A stretch of DNA of 64,000 nt from JAUVUV01 sp964548275 (lineage in GTDB: Bacteria; Gemmatimonadota; Glassbacteria; GWA2-58-10): contig CAZJQI010000020.1 in assembly GCA_964548275.1 (NCBI GenBank), positions 6,163-70,162 on the forward strand, read 5' to 3'. Position 1 is the first letter of the stretch; every line of letters starts with the position of its first letter. Of the stretch, positions 34,851 to 44,866 are shown piece after piece. The notes beneath the pieces were generated by a model that saw nothing but the letters and a program-made list of their open reading frames with translations, made no database searches and had not been told where the DNA came from. A program made the position numbers and the translations under genes.

Positions 34851-36497
34851 CTACTTCCTCTTCTTGCCAAACGCCTGTAAAAGCCGCTTTTCTACCTTAT
34901 CAGGAGGAAGAGCACACAGGCCCAGGAGGGAATCGTGGAATTTTTTCAGGCTGAATGTTTTTCCTCCCTTTTTGCGGCAGTTTTCCCGCCATGACTCGAT
35001 TTTTATCCTGCCGACCATTGCGCCCACAGAGGAGGTTGGGCTGGAGGCAAGGCTGCGTACCTGAAACCAGGCCTGCAACTGGGTGATTCCCGTTGCCGCG
35101 GCAAGCCGGCTTACAGCCTGTGCTTCGTTCAAGCCCCGGGTGTGAAGATCCAGGTCAATCAGCACCCGCGAGGCAGCCAGCAGCCGGTCGCGATTGGCAT
35201 AAAGCGATAATTTCGGATCATCGAACAACTCCTGATCTGTCACCAGGCCCAGGACATAGCTGCACCATCCTTCCTCGAGCATGTTTCCACGTGCCAGGTA
35301 AGCCAGCTTATTTCCACCTTTTTTACGCCGTTCGAGCAATGTATGCCTTCCCGGATATACGTCGCGGACTACTGTCAACAGGGCTTTTACCCGCGAGTGC
35401 ATCTCCAGCGCTGCTTCCATTTCTTCTTCCCTTGAGCCCTTTGCCGGTATCGTTACACAGAAAAAAGCCTTGCTTCCCTCCTCGAAAAGCGGGGCCTCGA
35501 TATATCCGGCTGTCGGAATTATCATCCTTTCAAAAGGCGGAGTCTGGGTGACCACCAGCTCTCCTTCTGTGGGCAGAGTAACAAGCCCCGCGCCTTTTAC
35601 CGCCTGTTTCACTTCATCAACAATCCTTTTCCAATAAGATAGCAGGTCGCTGGCAGGCTTACGATTATCAGGCGTGGAAATCTTGTCGCGCCAGGTTCCT
35701 GAGCCCCCGAGTAGAGCTGCCTGCTTTTCGAGTTCACTTTCCGCACGCTCGGCCTCCTCGAGAGCTATCTTGCGAAGGTCACTTTCGTTCAGGGAGAGCC
35801 GATGTTCCCGCTTGAGAAGAAAATCGAAAAGCTCCTCGCCGACTCCACTTGTGCCGTTCGAGCGCGGCTGGATCTCCTCGACCAGGAACTCGAGGTAATC
35901 CTCAAACGCTTTAAGAGCGTGATCTGCATACTTTTTGACAACGTTCTCCAGGTCCGGCACCTCCGCAACCAGCATGCTGACAAGCTGGGAGAGATACTCC
36001 CTGCCGGTTGCAGTCAGCTCGGCCGCGCCCATGGTCAGGATGTAGGGAATGTTCTCGCCGTAACTGATATTGAGCTTGCCTTCAGCGAGAATGCGCGGTA
36101 TTTCCCGCATCCTGTCCACTGCTCGAAGAGCGCGGTAATGGGAGGGAGTGCTGCTGCGGGCCACAAGCTGATAGACACCGTAAAGAGCAAGGCGCGGATA
36201 AGTAGCGGCGTCCCGGTCAAGACTTCCCGCTTCCTCCTCCATCCGGATTCCCACCTCGAGGGCGGCTTTAAGCAGGTCTAACTCCGGACTATTGATGCGT
36301 TGATCTTGAAGCGCTGTGATCTGGTTAAGGTACTCTTTTTTCCTGTTCAGCTTGTTCCTGCGGGAAACCTGGTCCAGTTTCTCCAGCCGACCATCGTAAC
36401 TGTGCACACCGGCCAAAGTTGCCTCCACCGGGTTTTCCATCCAGAGAAACTCGAGAATTTCATCAACCAGCTCACACGCTTCCTTTTTCATCGGCAC
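34851..36497 (-). CDS. DUF885 family protein (putative metallopeptidase-like)
   Basis: 548 residues. The DUF885 signature lies near residues 400-440: YPGRHTLLERR, then NMLEEGWCSYVLGLVTD, which corresponds to the PG.H and EGWA.Y motifs of the family, followed by RVLIDLDLHTRGLNEAQAVS. DUF885 proteins are long helical proteins distantly related to M3-type metallopeptidases and are often exported; this one has no signal peptide. The role is unknown. It is packed between the DUF4139 gene (53 bases) and the TIM-barrel gene (2 bases). Confidence 0.78.
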   Translation of the reverse strand: MPMKKEACELVDEILEFLWMENPVEATLAGVHSYDGRLEKLDQVSRRNKLNRKKEYLNQITALQDQRINSPELDLLKAALEVGIRMEEEAGSLDRDAATYPRLALYGVYQLVARSSTPSHYRALRAVDRMREIPRILAEGKLNISYGENIPYILTMGAAELTATGREYLSQLVSMLVAEVPDLENVVKKYADHALKAFEDYLEFLVEEIQPRSNGTSGVGEELFDFLLKREHRLSLNESDLRKIALEEAERAESELEKQAALLGGSGTWRDKISTPDNRKPASDLLSYWKRIVDEVKQAVKGAGLVTLPTEGELVVTQTPPFERMIIPTAGYIEAPLFEEGSKAFFCVTIPAKGSREEEMEAALEMHSRVKALLTVVRDVYPGRHTLLERRKKGGNKLAYLARGNMLEEGWCSYVLGLVTDQELFDDPKLSLYANRDRLLAASRVLIDLDLHTRGLNEAQAVSRLAAATGITQLQAWFQVRSLASSPTSSVGAMVGRIKIESWRENCRKKGGKTFSLKKFHDSLLGLCALPPDKVEKRLLQAFGKKRK

Positions 36498-36550
36498 TCC
36501 AAGCCTGAAATCGAGTCTTTTTCTTGCTTAACAGCGCAGCAGGCCGACCT

Positions 36551-38002
36551 TTAGAGAAACTGCGCCGTGTATCCGACAGTAACCTTCCCCCCGGCAGGCA
36601 CCCGGGTAGTGAACCTAATCCGGTTGGCCTCCAGTTTCTCGAACTGATGAGACTGGCTTGTGATCTTCCAGTCGCCAGGGAGGATTTCATCCACCTGAAC
36701 AGTAACATCCTTGGACTTGCGGTTGGTGAGGATGATTTCGATACTCACTTTCCGCAGGCGATCAGAAAGACGCTTGAACTCTGTCTGTTTCTTTTGGCCC
36801 AGAAGGTCGAAAGCTGTTCCGGCCTTGATCGAGACTTTCTCATCGCGGGGAGTGTGGCTGATCCTGTCCTCCCCGAGAAGCCAGGCCACATTCGGTCTGG
36901 ACTGCTCGTAAATTCGAACGATTCCCCCAGGCAGCGGCATGCCCGGGTAGTTTGGTTGGGCATTTTCCCATTCTAGATATACATTGAGCTGTTGCGGGCG
37001 TGAAGGTCCCGGCACGGGGCTGTAATAAAATTGTCTGCCGCCCTCGAAACGGTAAACACGGGAAAGTTTCAAGCCGTCATGCCTGAACAGCTCGATCTGT
37101 TTCATCTGACGGTTCGGCAGGCTGGTTACTCTGCCCAGACTGTACCGGTAGTATTCAAAGCCTTTCTCCTGGGTGAAATCACCGCCCCTGCCTTTGGCAG
37201 CGGCAAGTTGGGGTGCGGCAGCTCGCATTTCGGCCATTTGCTCCCGCACAACACCGGCTTCGCGCACGCGGTGTAATTCTCCGGCCACCAGGTGAAGTTC
37301 CGCATTATCGTAGGCTACCCCGCTGTTGTTGTGCACTGTTACCCAACCGGCGAGACTCGCCCTGTCGCTGTCGCCCTCAAGGGTGAGTACATATTCGCAG
37401 TTCCAGTTTATTCCGCCTGTGAGGTATGAGACATTCAGAAGGCAATCGCCTTTCTTCTCCGAGCTCATGAGCCAGGTCAGGGTGGGGTGAGTCACGAGGT
37501 TAGCTGGCACTTCGGGAAGGATGAAAGTGCCTTTAGGATCCACCTCGACATGATCCTCGAACTGGATGATCGTCCCCCCTTTGAGGCTGAGCAGTTTGCC
37601 GGTGACCCTTGTCGGCGTGTTTGTCCGCTCGTCCAGCCGTTCCAGGGTGAGCTCGCGGCCCAGGTAGCTTTCGAGAAGCTTCTGTTTGGAAAGAAGGTCG
37701 TACTCGTATTGCTGCTCGAGTACCGTGAGCCCTTTATCTGTCTCGACAACTACCGAGGAAGGAATGATTTTTTCGCCCACATCCGCGAAACTCAACCTGA
37801 ACTCGCCGGCTGTTTTCGGCACCAGGCGTCTCTCACTGACCAGAGCGATGTTACTGTTATAAACCACCAGATGGAGACTTTTGCGGCCCGAGGCAGTGGA
37901 TCTCAGCAAGGAGACCGGTTGCTCCTGGCCGGCTCGACCGGGGACAGAACCGGTCGCAAAAAGGCAAATAAAACAGCAGATTATTATTTTTACAGGTTTC
38001 AA
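36551..38002 (-). CDS. Exported DUF4139 domain protein
   Basis: 483 residues. The N-terminus (KPVKIIICCFICLFATGSVP) is a signal peptide, and mature text begins near GRAGQEQ. The protein is mostly beta strand and includes the DUF4139 core: VYNSNIALVSERRLV, GINWNCEYVLTLEGDSDRAS, GWVTVHNNSGVAYDNAELHL and a C-terminal HQFEKLEANRIRFTTRVPAG. Related proteins occur in the envelope of many Gram-negative bacteria without known function. It begins a group with the DUF885 gene on the same strand. No lipobox is present. Confidence 0.85.
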   Translation of the reverse strand: MKPVKIIICCFICLFATGSVPGRAGQEQPVSLLRSTASGRKSLHLVVYNSNIALVSERRLVPKTAGEFRLSFADVGEKIIPSSVVVETDKGLTVLEQQYEYDLLSKQKLLESYLGRELTLERLDERTNTPTRVTGKLLSLKGGTIIQFEDHVEVDPKGTFILPEVPANLVTHPTLTWLMSSEKKGDCLLNVSYLTGGINWNCEYVLTLEGDSDRASLAGWVTVHNNSGVAYDNAELHLVAGELHRVREAGVVREQMAEMRAAAPQLAAAKGRGGDFTQEKGFEYYRYSLGRVTSLPNRQMKQIELFRHDGLKLSRVYRFEGGRQFYYSPVPGPSRPQQLNVYLEWENAQPNYPGMPLPGGIVRIYEQSRPNVAWLLGEDRISHTPRDEKVSIKAGTAFDLLGQKKQTEFKRLSDRLRKVSIEIILTNRKSKDVTVQVDEILPGDWKITSQSHQFEKLEANRIRFTTRVPAGGKVTVGYTAQFL

Positions 38003-38143
38003 AACTATCTCCAGTGGTGAAACAGTTAATTTGTCTGTACCCCTTGAATAGAAAAAACAGTTTTAACTGTTAAGCTGATAGGCCCTCTTAAAAGTATCTA
38101 AACCCCATGCGGGTTGTCAACTTGAAATTCCAAACATCCAAGT

Positions 38144-39301
38144 TTAGCCGGGCATTCGCGGCACGTAAAGTTCGGTGAAAACCTTGCTAAAGTAGCGGTC
38201 TGTCATCGTGGCCAGGTAATCGCGCACCTTTTCCGGGTGCGAGGTAGCCTCCATGTACTCCTCTGAACGATTATTGAGGAAGTGTTCAAAAATAATCGAC
38301 CCGGTCTTATTTTTTTCCAGTTCGTGGAGAAAATGCTCGAAAAGCATCCGGAAAGCATACTGGATACGTTGTTTTTCACTGCGGATCTCGGGGTGGCCGT
38401 AAATCCGGTGGTGGTTGAATTCCCTGAGTCTGCGAAATGATTCGGCAACTCTCGGGCTGAGCTGGATGGTGTCCCGGTCGAGACTCGAATCCACAATATC
38501 CGAAACCAGCGAGTTGATTATTTGACTGTTAGTGTTTCCTAGGCAGTCGACCAAAGCCTTGGGAATCGACTCTTTATTCAGAATGCCCATGCGCGCGGCA
38601 TCCTCGATGTCCTGTCCCACATAGGCCACCGTGTCGCACATACGCATCACGCAGCCCTCCAGGGTTGAGGGAACCCAGTCCGGAGGGGTTTCCCGGGAGC
38701 AGCGGAGGATATAATCCTGGATATCCTTCTCCTCCCTTTCCCGGCAAGGAGTAAGCCGGTCAAGATAGCTTTCCCCGTCATGGAACAGTAGCCCGTCGCG
38801 CACCTGAAAGGTCAGGTTCATGCCCCGGTTGCGGTTGGCGATCCGATCAACATAGTAGAGCCCGTGAACTTTGTGCTGGAAATGTCCGATTCCGTACTCA
38901 TGGCAGAGCTTATCGAGAAAAGCCTCTCCGTCATGGCCGAACGGCGGGTGCCCGAGATCGTGACCCAGAGCAATCGCCTCGATCAGGTCAAGGTTGAGCC
39001 GCAGGAGCCGGCCGATTGTGCGGCTGATCTGGGAGACCTGAATCGTGTGGATCGCCCGGTTGGTAATATGCTCATCGAACTGGGAGGCGAAATACACCAC
39101 CTGGGTCTTGCCGACATAGCGCCTGAACCCGCCTGAGTAAAGGATTCGGTCGCGATCGCGTGCGAACTCGCTGCGGAAATCCTTGTCCTCGGTGGAAAAC
39201 TTGCGCCTGGCTGTGGAGTGAGGTGTGGCGAAAGGCGAAAGACGGCTGTCCTCCTCTGCCAGGAGGCGGAGGTTTATTTCCATAAGTTTTTTAAAGGTCA
39301 T
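38144..39301 (-). CDS. dgt: dGTP triphosphohydrolase-like protein
   Basis: I choose ATG 39299-39301 (MTFKKLMEINL), with GGAG five bases upstream, over an in-frame start 12 codons earlier. 385 residues. The HD-domain residues are all visible: RDRILYSGGFRRYVGKTQVV, ITNRAIHTIQVSQISRTIGR, LGHDLGHPPFGHDGEAFLD and MRMCDTVAYVGQDIEDA. dGTPases hydrolyse dGTP to deoxyguanosine and triphosphate and affect dNTP pools; some limit phage replication. Length fits the type-2 (non-E. coli) group. It stands alone between DUF4139 and ORF6N. Confidence 0.92.
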   Translation of the reverse strand: MTFKKLMEINLRLLAEEDSRLSPFATPHSTARRKFSTEDKDFRSEFARDRDRILYSGGFRRYVGKTQVVYFASQFDEHITNRAIHTIQVSQISRTIGRLLRLNLDLIEAIALGHDLGHPPFGHDGEAFLDKLCHEYGIGHFQHKVHGLYYVDRIANRNRGMNLTFQVRDGLLFHDGESYLDRLTPCREREEKDIQDYILRCSRETPPDWVPSTLEGCVMRMCDTVAYVGQDIEDAARMGILNKESIPKALVDCLGNTNSQIINSLVSDIVDSSLDRDTIQLSPRVAESFRRLREFNHHRIYGHPEIRSEKQRIQYAFRMLFEHFLHELEKNKTGSIIFEHFLNNRSEEYMEATSHPEKVRDYLATMTDRYFSKVFTELYVPRMPG

Positions 39302-39444
39302 CCATTCTCCGTAAATTATGATTTCTGTGCAGGTCAACTCATGCTGAACCGGGTGTTGTTATTACTACAGCTTCTCCTTAAATCTAGATATCTAAGCGGG
39401 GTGAAGAATCGGAAAATTTTATCTCTTTTCCAGCATCACAACCT

Positions 39445-39990
39445 TTAAGGCTCCTCCTTCTGAGTTGAATCTCTCCGGAGAAATCCTATGGGACGTTTTT
39501 TATTATCCGGTGGTCCCATAAGACGTTTAAGAATATCGAAAATCACCTTGAATTTTGAGTCGTATTTTTTTTCCAGCTTCTCAAACTTCCGGGATAACTC
39601 AACATGAGAGGCAATCATCTTTCTCAATCGGACAAAGGCTCTCATAATCTCTATATTTACATGGATGGCCCGCTTGCTATTAAGGACACTGGATAGCATA
39701 GCCACGCCCTGTTCGCTAACTGCATAAGGAGGATACCTTCTACCTCCTCTCTGCTTTGAGGTCACAATTTGTGATCTCAAAAGATCAAATTCACCTTTTG
39801 TTAGTTGAAACATAAAATCTTCGGGAAAGCGGTCTATATTCCGCTTCACTGCTTGAACCAGCTTTCTCGTCTCGACTCCGTAAAGAGTCGCCAGGTCCTG
39901 GTCAAGCATTACTTTCTGCCCTCGAACAAGAATAATCAGATTTTCAATCCGTTCTTGGGGAACAAGAGATTGTTGACTATCTTCCATCAA
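39445..39990 (-). CDS. ORF6N domain protein
   Basis: 181 residues. The N-terminal ORF6N domain is clear: ENLIILVRGQKVMLDQDLAT, LYGVETRKLVQAVKRNIDRF, PEDFMFQLTKGEF, YAVSEQGVAMLSSVLNSKRA. A coiled segment (VELSRKFEKLEKKYDSKF) and a basic tail follow. ORF6N is a DNA-binding domain of phage origin, common in mobile-element and abortive-infection contexts and frequent in bacterial genomes as single copies. No phage genes adjoin it. It may be a lone transferred gene. Confidence 0.9.
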   Translation of the reverse strand: MMEDSQQSLVPQERIENLIILVRGQKVMLDQDLATLYGVETRKLVQAVKRNIDRFPEDFMFQLTKGEFDLLRSQIVTSKQRGGRRYPPYAVSEQGVAMLSSVLNSKRAIHVNIEIMRAFVRLRKMIASHVELSRKFEKLEKKYDSKFKVIFDILKRLMGPPDNKKRPIGFLRRDSTQKEEP

Positions 39991-40177
39991 GCCTTCTTTT
40001 CATTTAAATCTTTCTCGCCCTTGCTTGGTAATAGAACAAGAACGCCACCGGTTAGAATTAAAATCGAAAGAACTATTCCCTAAGAATCAAGATACTTATT
40101 TTTCGGCCTCTGTTCAAGATCGCTGGCAGAGGCCTTAAAACGGCCGGGTGAGGCTGCTACCGATAGATATTATCCTT

Positions 40178-40198
40178 GACAGCCTGATCCGGGCTGTC
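40178..40198 (+). promoter_or_regulatory. Operator-like palindrome overlapping a TTGACA box
   Basis: GACAGCC and GGCTGTC form a perfect 7-bp inverted repeat with a 7-base spacer, 74 bases before the transporter start at 40272. TTGACA (40176-40181) overlaps its left arm and could be a -35 box, but the -10 (TAACGT or TCTAAC) is weak. Possible repressor site for the transporter gene. A second hairpin (GGCCTCTG/CAGAGGCC, 40105-40134) lies upstream. Confidence 0.3.
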
Positions 40199-40271
40199 TA
40201 ACGTGTACTGACACTTTGAGGGTGGCCTGAGCGCTTATCAAGTGCGAAAACCAGGGATAGAAACCAGATTG

Positions 40272-41846
40272 ATGAATCAGAGTGACACTGATAAAGGGCT
40301 GAGACCTGTGATCGGACTTTATCTCGGCCCGCTGCTTTTCATTATTTTCCTCCTTCTTCCTGTTCCCGGTGATCTCAACCCCTCTGCGATGCGTATGGCG
40401 GCGGTGGCGGCCCTGATGGCTGTCTGGTGGATAACCGAGGTGATCCCGATTCCCGCCACCGCTCTTCTTCCCCTGCCGCTTTTTCCTCTTCTGGGAATCC
40501 TTTCCGCCCGGGAAACCCCGCTCAGTTACGCCGACCGGATGATATACCTGTTTTTCGGCGGCTTCCTGATCGCTATTGCGATGCAGAAAGTGGGCCTTCA
40601 CCGGCGAATCGCCCTGCACATAATCCGCGTCATCGGCGGCAGTCCGTCGCGCCTGGTGCTGGGGTTCATGGTCGCCTCGGCGTTTCTCTCGCTCTGGATT
40701 TCAAATACCGCCACCACAATGATGATGCTGCCAATCGGCATGGCGGTTGTAATTCAGATGGCAGAGACAGAAGGTGCAGACAAGGAGCAGGCGGCAGTCT
40801 TCCGGGAAAATTTCGGTCTGACCCTGATGCTCGCAATCGCTTATTCAGCGAGTATCGGGGGGGTGGGCACTCTGGTAGGCACTCCGCCTAATATTGTCAT
40901 GGCCGGTTTCGTGAAGAAGCTTTTCCCCCAGGCGCCGGAAATAAATTTTCTGCAATGGATGCTGCTCGGCCTGCCCCTGGTGATCCTTTTCATTCCCATT
41001 GTCTGGCAGATTCTGATCCGCCGTGGATCGCCGGTTCCGGTGCGGCAGTTCTCCGCATTCGACCCCAAAAGCGGTGAGGAATATATCAAGGTACAGTTGC
41101 GCGGCCTGGGTCCGATGCGCTGGGGCGAAAAAGCAGTGCTTACAGTATTCTGCATGACCGCTCTGGGTTGGATTTTCCGCCGCCCGATCAACCTCGGGTT
41201 TTACACCACTTGGGGGCTAACCGACTGGTGCCCGCTGATTGATGACTCCACTGTGGCGATGACCATGGGCTGCCTGCTGTTCCTTCTACCTGGAGAAAAA
41301 GGAGGAGGCAAGCGTTTCCTGATGGACTGGAAAACCGTACGCGAGGGGATGCCCTGGGGTATCCTGATCCTTTTCGGAGGGGGGTTCGCTCTGGCCAATG
41401 GTATGGAGGCAACCGGTCTTGCGCTCTGGCTGGGAGAAAGACTCGAATGGCTTCAGAACATGCCTGTCTGGGTGGTGATATTCTGCACCTGTCTGATGAT
41501 GACTTTCCTGACCGAGATCACCTCGAACACCGCCACCACAACCATGCTGATCCCGGTGCTTGCCGCCGCGGCAGTGGCGATGGGAACCCATCCGTTTCTG
41601 CTGATGATCCCGGCCACGATCTCAGCCAGTTGCGCTTTTATGCTGCCTGTGGCCACCCCGCCCAACGCCATCGTGTTCGGCAGCGGCTGGGTACGTATCC
41701 CCCAGATGGCACGGATCGGACTCTGGCTTAACCTGATCGGCGCAGTACTGGTAACCATTCTGGTTTATACTCTCGGGCTGCATGTTTTCGATATCGACCC
41801 GGCAGTTGTCCCGACCTGGGCGATGAACTCGATTATCAGCCCGTAA
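40272..41846 (+). CDS. SLC13/DASS-family anion transporter
   Basis: 524 residues from ATG 40272; an in-frame GTG 10 codons upstream is possible. About 11 membrane helices. The two inverted SNT motifs of the family are present: LWISNTATTMMMLPIGMAVV in the first half and TEITSNTATTTMLIPVLAAA in the second, as well as GTLVGTPPNIVMAGF and VATPPNAIVFGSG. These transporters carry dicarboxylates, citrate, sulfate or related anions with Na+; the substrate is not evident. No partner gene adjoins. It converges with nadA with a hairpin between. Confidence 0.92.
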   Translation: MNQSDTDKGLRPVIGLYLGPLLFIIFLLLPVPGDLNPSAMRMAAVAALMAVWWITEVIPIPATALLPLPLFPLLGILSARETPLSYADRMIYLFFGGFLIAIAMQKVGLHRRIALHIIRVIGGSPSRLVLGFMVASAFLSLWISNTATTMMMLPIGMAVVIQMAETEGADKEQAAVFRENFGLTLMLAIAYSASIGGVGTLVGTPPNIVMAGFVKKLFPQAPEINFLQWMLLGLPLVILFIPIVWQILIRRGSPVPVRQFSAFDPKSGEEYIKVQLRGLGPMRWGEKAVLTVFCMTALGWIFRRPINLGFYTTWGLTDWCPLIDDSTVAMTMGCLLFLLPGEKGGGKRFLMDWKTVREGMPWGILILFGGGFALANGMEATGLALWLGERLEWLQNMPVWVVIFCTCLMMTFLTEITSNTATTTMLIPVLAAAAVAMGTHPFLLMIPATISASCAFMLPVATPPNAIVFGSGWVRIPQMARIGLWLNLIGAVLVTILVYTLGLHVFDIDPAVVPTWAMNSIISP

Positions 41847-41851
41847 ACCCC

Positions 41852-41875
41852 GACGGCCTCCCGGAGGAGACCGTC
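41852..41875. terminator. Hairpin between convergent transporter and nadA genes
   Basis: GACGGCCTCC and GGAGGAGACCGTC pair (GACGG/CCGTC outer, CTCC/GGAG inner) in the 33-base gap between the two stop codons. No clear T run follows on either strand, so it is only a probable terminator. Confidence 0.4.
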
Positions 41876-41879
41876 TCTG

Positions 41880-42947
41880 TCAAACGAACTGCATCATCAA
41901 CTCAATCGGTTTTTTCGCCCTTTTGATAAGATCCGGCTCAAGCAAGACCTCATACTGAGACAAATCGTCTCCCTTATCGATTCTGCGCAGTATTTCAAGC
42001 ACCCCTCCCAGACTCACCTTGGCCATGTGCTGGCACCTCACCGCGCAGGCTGTGAAAAAATTGACCTGAGGAAATGCTGCATCCAGGTTTGAGGTAAACT
42101 CGCATTCGCTAGCCACGAAGGCGCGTTCGAGGCCCACTCCGGAAGCTCGTTGTGATATATCGTTCATGATCTGTGAGGTGCTCCCATAGAAATCCACCTC
42201 TCTCAGCACTTCGGGCCTGCATTCCCAGTGGGCGTAAATCATGCGTCTGGTATGCCCTTTCGGGATTTCGAAAGATTTACGGATAGCCAGGATATCGGCA
42301 AGGGTGAATTTTTCGTGAACCTCGCAGATCGCGCCCCGCGCCGCGTCATCCCCGTCCGGGTAAATTACTTCCTTGACCCCTTTCAGTTCCTCGGCCAGGT
42401 TTCTGGCAAAGAGGACATCAGGAACAAAAATGATTTTCTCACCCGGCATTGACATGGCGATATGCTTTGCATTGGCCGAGGTGCAGACAACATCGCACTT
42501 TGCCTTATCCGAGGCGTTGCTGTTGACATAGATCATCACCGGCACTCCTGGATGCGTGGCCTTTAGTTCATCGATAACACTCGAGTCGAAATCATCGGCC
42601 AGGGAACAGCCGGCGGTCTTGTCTGCGATCAACACTCTTTTCTGCGGACTGAGAATCTTGGCGGTTTCGGCCATGAAAAAAACGCCGTTGAAAATTATGT
42701 ACTCCGCATCGGTGGTGGCCGCGTAACGGCTTAAGGCCAGGGAGTCTCCCTGCTCTTCAGGCGCTGAGAGGCCGAACAGAATGGGTTCCATGTAATTGTG
42801 GCCCAGAATGACCACATTATGTTTGGCCTTGAGCCTCAGGATTTCGTAAATCATCGGCGCCTTGGCTTCTATATGAACCGGTGTGATACTCGGGTGATGT
42901 CTGGAGTAAAGATCCTCTTTCACCTTTTCCAGAGTTATTTCTGTCAT
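41880..42947 (-). CDS. nadA: Quinolinate synthase
   Basis: 355 residues. Contains NVVILGHNYMEPILFGLSAP, YIIFNGVFFMAETAKILSP, MIYVNSNASDKAKCDVVCTS and the three cluster Cys positions (the Cys of DVVCTSANA, of HWECRPEV and of ACAVRC). NadA condenses iminoaspartate with dihydroxyacetone phosphate to quinolinate in NAD synthesis and carries a 4Fe-4S cluster. nadB and nadC are not in the window. The AT-rich module starts 250 bases upstream (43,199 on); the gap 42,948-43,198 holds no gene that I can see. Confidence 0.95.
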   Translation of the reverse strand: MTEITLEKVKEDLYSRHHPSITPVHIEAKAPMIYEILRLKAKHNVVILGHNYMEPILFGLSAPEEQGDSLALSRYAATTDAEYIIFNGVFFMAETAKILSPQKRVLIADKTAGCSLADDFDSSVIDELKATHPGVPVMIYVNSNASDKAKCDVVCTSANAKHIAMSMPGEKIIFVPDVLFARNLAEELKGVKEVIYPDGDDAARGAICEVHEKFTLADILAIRKSFEIPKGHTRRMIYAHWECRPEVLREVDFYGSTSQIMNDISQRASGVGLERAFVASECEFTSNLDAAFPQVNFFTACAVRCQHMAKVSLGGVLEILRRIDKGDDLSQYEVLLEPDLIKRAKKPIELMMQFV

Positions 42948-43198
42948 TTCATCCTCTCCGACTGATAAAAAAATCCATCTTAAATCCTACCTGAAAAAAT
43001 GTGCACTTTACCACTAACTATAATCTAATCAAAAAGAAAAAAGAATTCAAGTTGCCGGTGTTGAACAGGCCGGAGGTTTGTGGATGTTAAATCTTATTAG
43101 CTTTAATGAGTGATAGACAATGAGAAAATTGATTAGAGAAGAAAGATGGGAAAGTTGTTATGATTACTTTTCGAAAAAATAAGATAATCTCTGAAAGC

Positions 43199-44866
43199 TT
43201 ATTGTGATTTACTCCGTAAACCTCGCCTCCTGTGGCCCAAATATACTAATTGCGCACGAAGGCAATGAATATCACTTTTAGTTATACAAAGATATTCTTT
43301 TAAAACAATATCATCTACAAGTTCAGATACATTACTCCATTTACCAGAACGCAAAAATGTATCAATTTTTCTACATATTTTCGAAGCATTCTTAAAACCA
43401 TTTTCAGGAAGGGCTAGGATAAGCCTAGATGCTTCTGAAGGCTCTAATTTTAATACACCACCACCGTAACTACGACCTTCTAATTCAGCACTCAATTGAG
43501 TTAGAGTTGAAAGAAAAGAAATTGCGATAGAACATTGCATTCTTTTTGAAAATTGTCTTTTCCAATTAATAACATGTATAGCATTTGTACATGAAACATT
43601 TGAATAATTAAGTACTAATTTTGGTCTCCCAGCAGACATGTATTGTAAAAAAGCATCTGGTGGAGGACAAATCGGAACAGTATGCCATGGCGATCTAATT
43701 TTGCATTTGTATCTATTGGAAATACCATTAATTTCACCAAATGAAATATAATTTAGAACCTTTGCGGGTATTTCCTTCCCAGAATTGGTGTTAAGAATTA
43801 AAGTGCCAATTTTTTCATTCGAATGCAGTTCAAACCAGTCATTGTCACTAAATAATAGGCCCTTTAAAAATGATGACCTTCTAACTATCGGAAACAAGAA
43901 TTTTTCTGGAATTTCAAGATTTTCACTTTGTTTTTTTGAAATTAAAAAATACTTATTTGCTCCGGTAACTGTGCCAATACTAATTTTAGCACAATCACCT
44001 AAATAACTAGTCTTGTTGCTTACACATATCTTATCATAAATGTTAGTGCATTTATTGGAAATAATACCTTTAAGCCAGTTGTCATTTGAAGTTAATAAAT
44101 GACCATTATATTTTATTTCTTTTAAATCATCACATACTCCTTCTAACTCGCCAATGTCAGATATACTATAAATATTAACTTTCTTGTGTGGTTTACGGTA
44201 ACCATCTGCCAAAAGTATTATACTTTCTTCATCTGTATCTCTAAATACTCTCTCTTGTAATAGAAGAATAACCATTGATTTAAATTGCTTCGCTAAATGA
44301 ATTCTTAAGGATTTAGCATAATCAGCATGTAATAATGAGCCTGGTAATATGAGCGCAAGTCTTCCAAAATCTGAAAGAAATCTCAAAGAATGTACAACAA
44401 AATAAGCCCAATAACTTGCACGACCAGGTATCTCAATCAGGGAATTCTTACTCATTAGCACAGCATTACGAAATCTACTACCTTTTAGATTGTGGTGACG
44501 GATATAAGGAGGATTACTCAAAATTACATCAAACAATTTATTTTTAAAAAATTCAGGTTCCAAAGTTAAAAAGTCTGTATTAATAAGTTGCTCTTTAGTT
44601 GCTCCTTGATTAATAATCTCCCTTGCAAAATTTAAAACACTCCGATCTCTATCAACTCCATACACTAGTTTTGCCGGTTGGTTGGAGCCAAGAGAATTCA
44701 AAGTTTGTATAGCTGCATTTAAAAAAGAACACCCACCAAAACAAGGATCTAGTATTCTGTCCTTAGGACTTCTAATTGCCCAATTTGCTAAGATTTTGGC
44801 AAGTTTGTCTGGAGTATAAAAAGCACCCAAGGCTTTTCTATACTGTTCAAGAACAGAGGGTTTCAT
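43199..44866 (-). CDS. N6-adenine DNA methyltransferase (Eco57I/type IIG-like)
   Basis: 555 residues. Motif X is GAFYTPDKLAK (14-24), motif I is ILDPCFGGCSFLNAA (38-52) and the catalytic motif IV is SNPPY (117-121), the order of gamma-class N6-adenine methyltransferases. The remaining ~350 residues look like a target-recognition region (TVTGANKYFLISKKQ, SPWHTVPICPPPDAFLQYMS, RSYGGGVLKLEPSEASRLIL), as in Eco57I-type enzymes. No nuclease domain precedes motif X, so this is not a fused IIG enzyme. It overlaps the upstream gene by 20 bases and is the last gene of the four-gene operon. Base composition is far more AT-rich than nadA next door, suggesting transfer. Confidence 0.87.
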   Translation of the reverse strand: MKPSVLEQYRKALGAFYTPDKLAKILANWAIRSPKDRILDPCFGGCSFLNAAIQTLNSLGSNQPAKLVYGVDRDRSVLNFAREIINQGATKEQLINTDFLTLEPEFFKNKLFDVILSNPPYIRHHNLKGSRFRNAVLMSKNSLIEIPGRASYWAYFVVHSLRFLSDFGRLALILPGSLLHADYAKSLRIHLAKQFKSMVILLLQERVFRDTDEESIILLADGYRKPHKKVNIYSISDIGELEGVCDDLKEIKYNGHLLTSNDNWLKGIISNKCTNIYDKICVSNKTSYLGDCAKISIGTVTGANKYFLISKKQSENLEIPEKFLFPIVRRSSFLKGLLFSDNDWFELHSNEKIGTLILNTNSGKEIPAKVLNYISFGEINGISNRYKCKIRSPWHTVPICPPPDAFLQYMSAGRPKLVLNYSNVSCTNAIHVINWKRQFSKRMQCSIAISFLSTLTQLSAELEGRSYGGGVLKLEPSEASRLILALPENGFKNASKICRKIDTFLRSGKWSNVSELVDDIVLKEYLCITKSDIHCLRAQLVYLGHRRRGLRSKSQ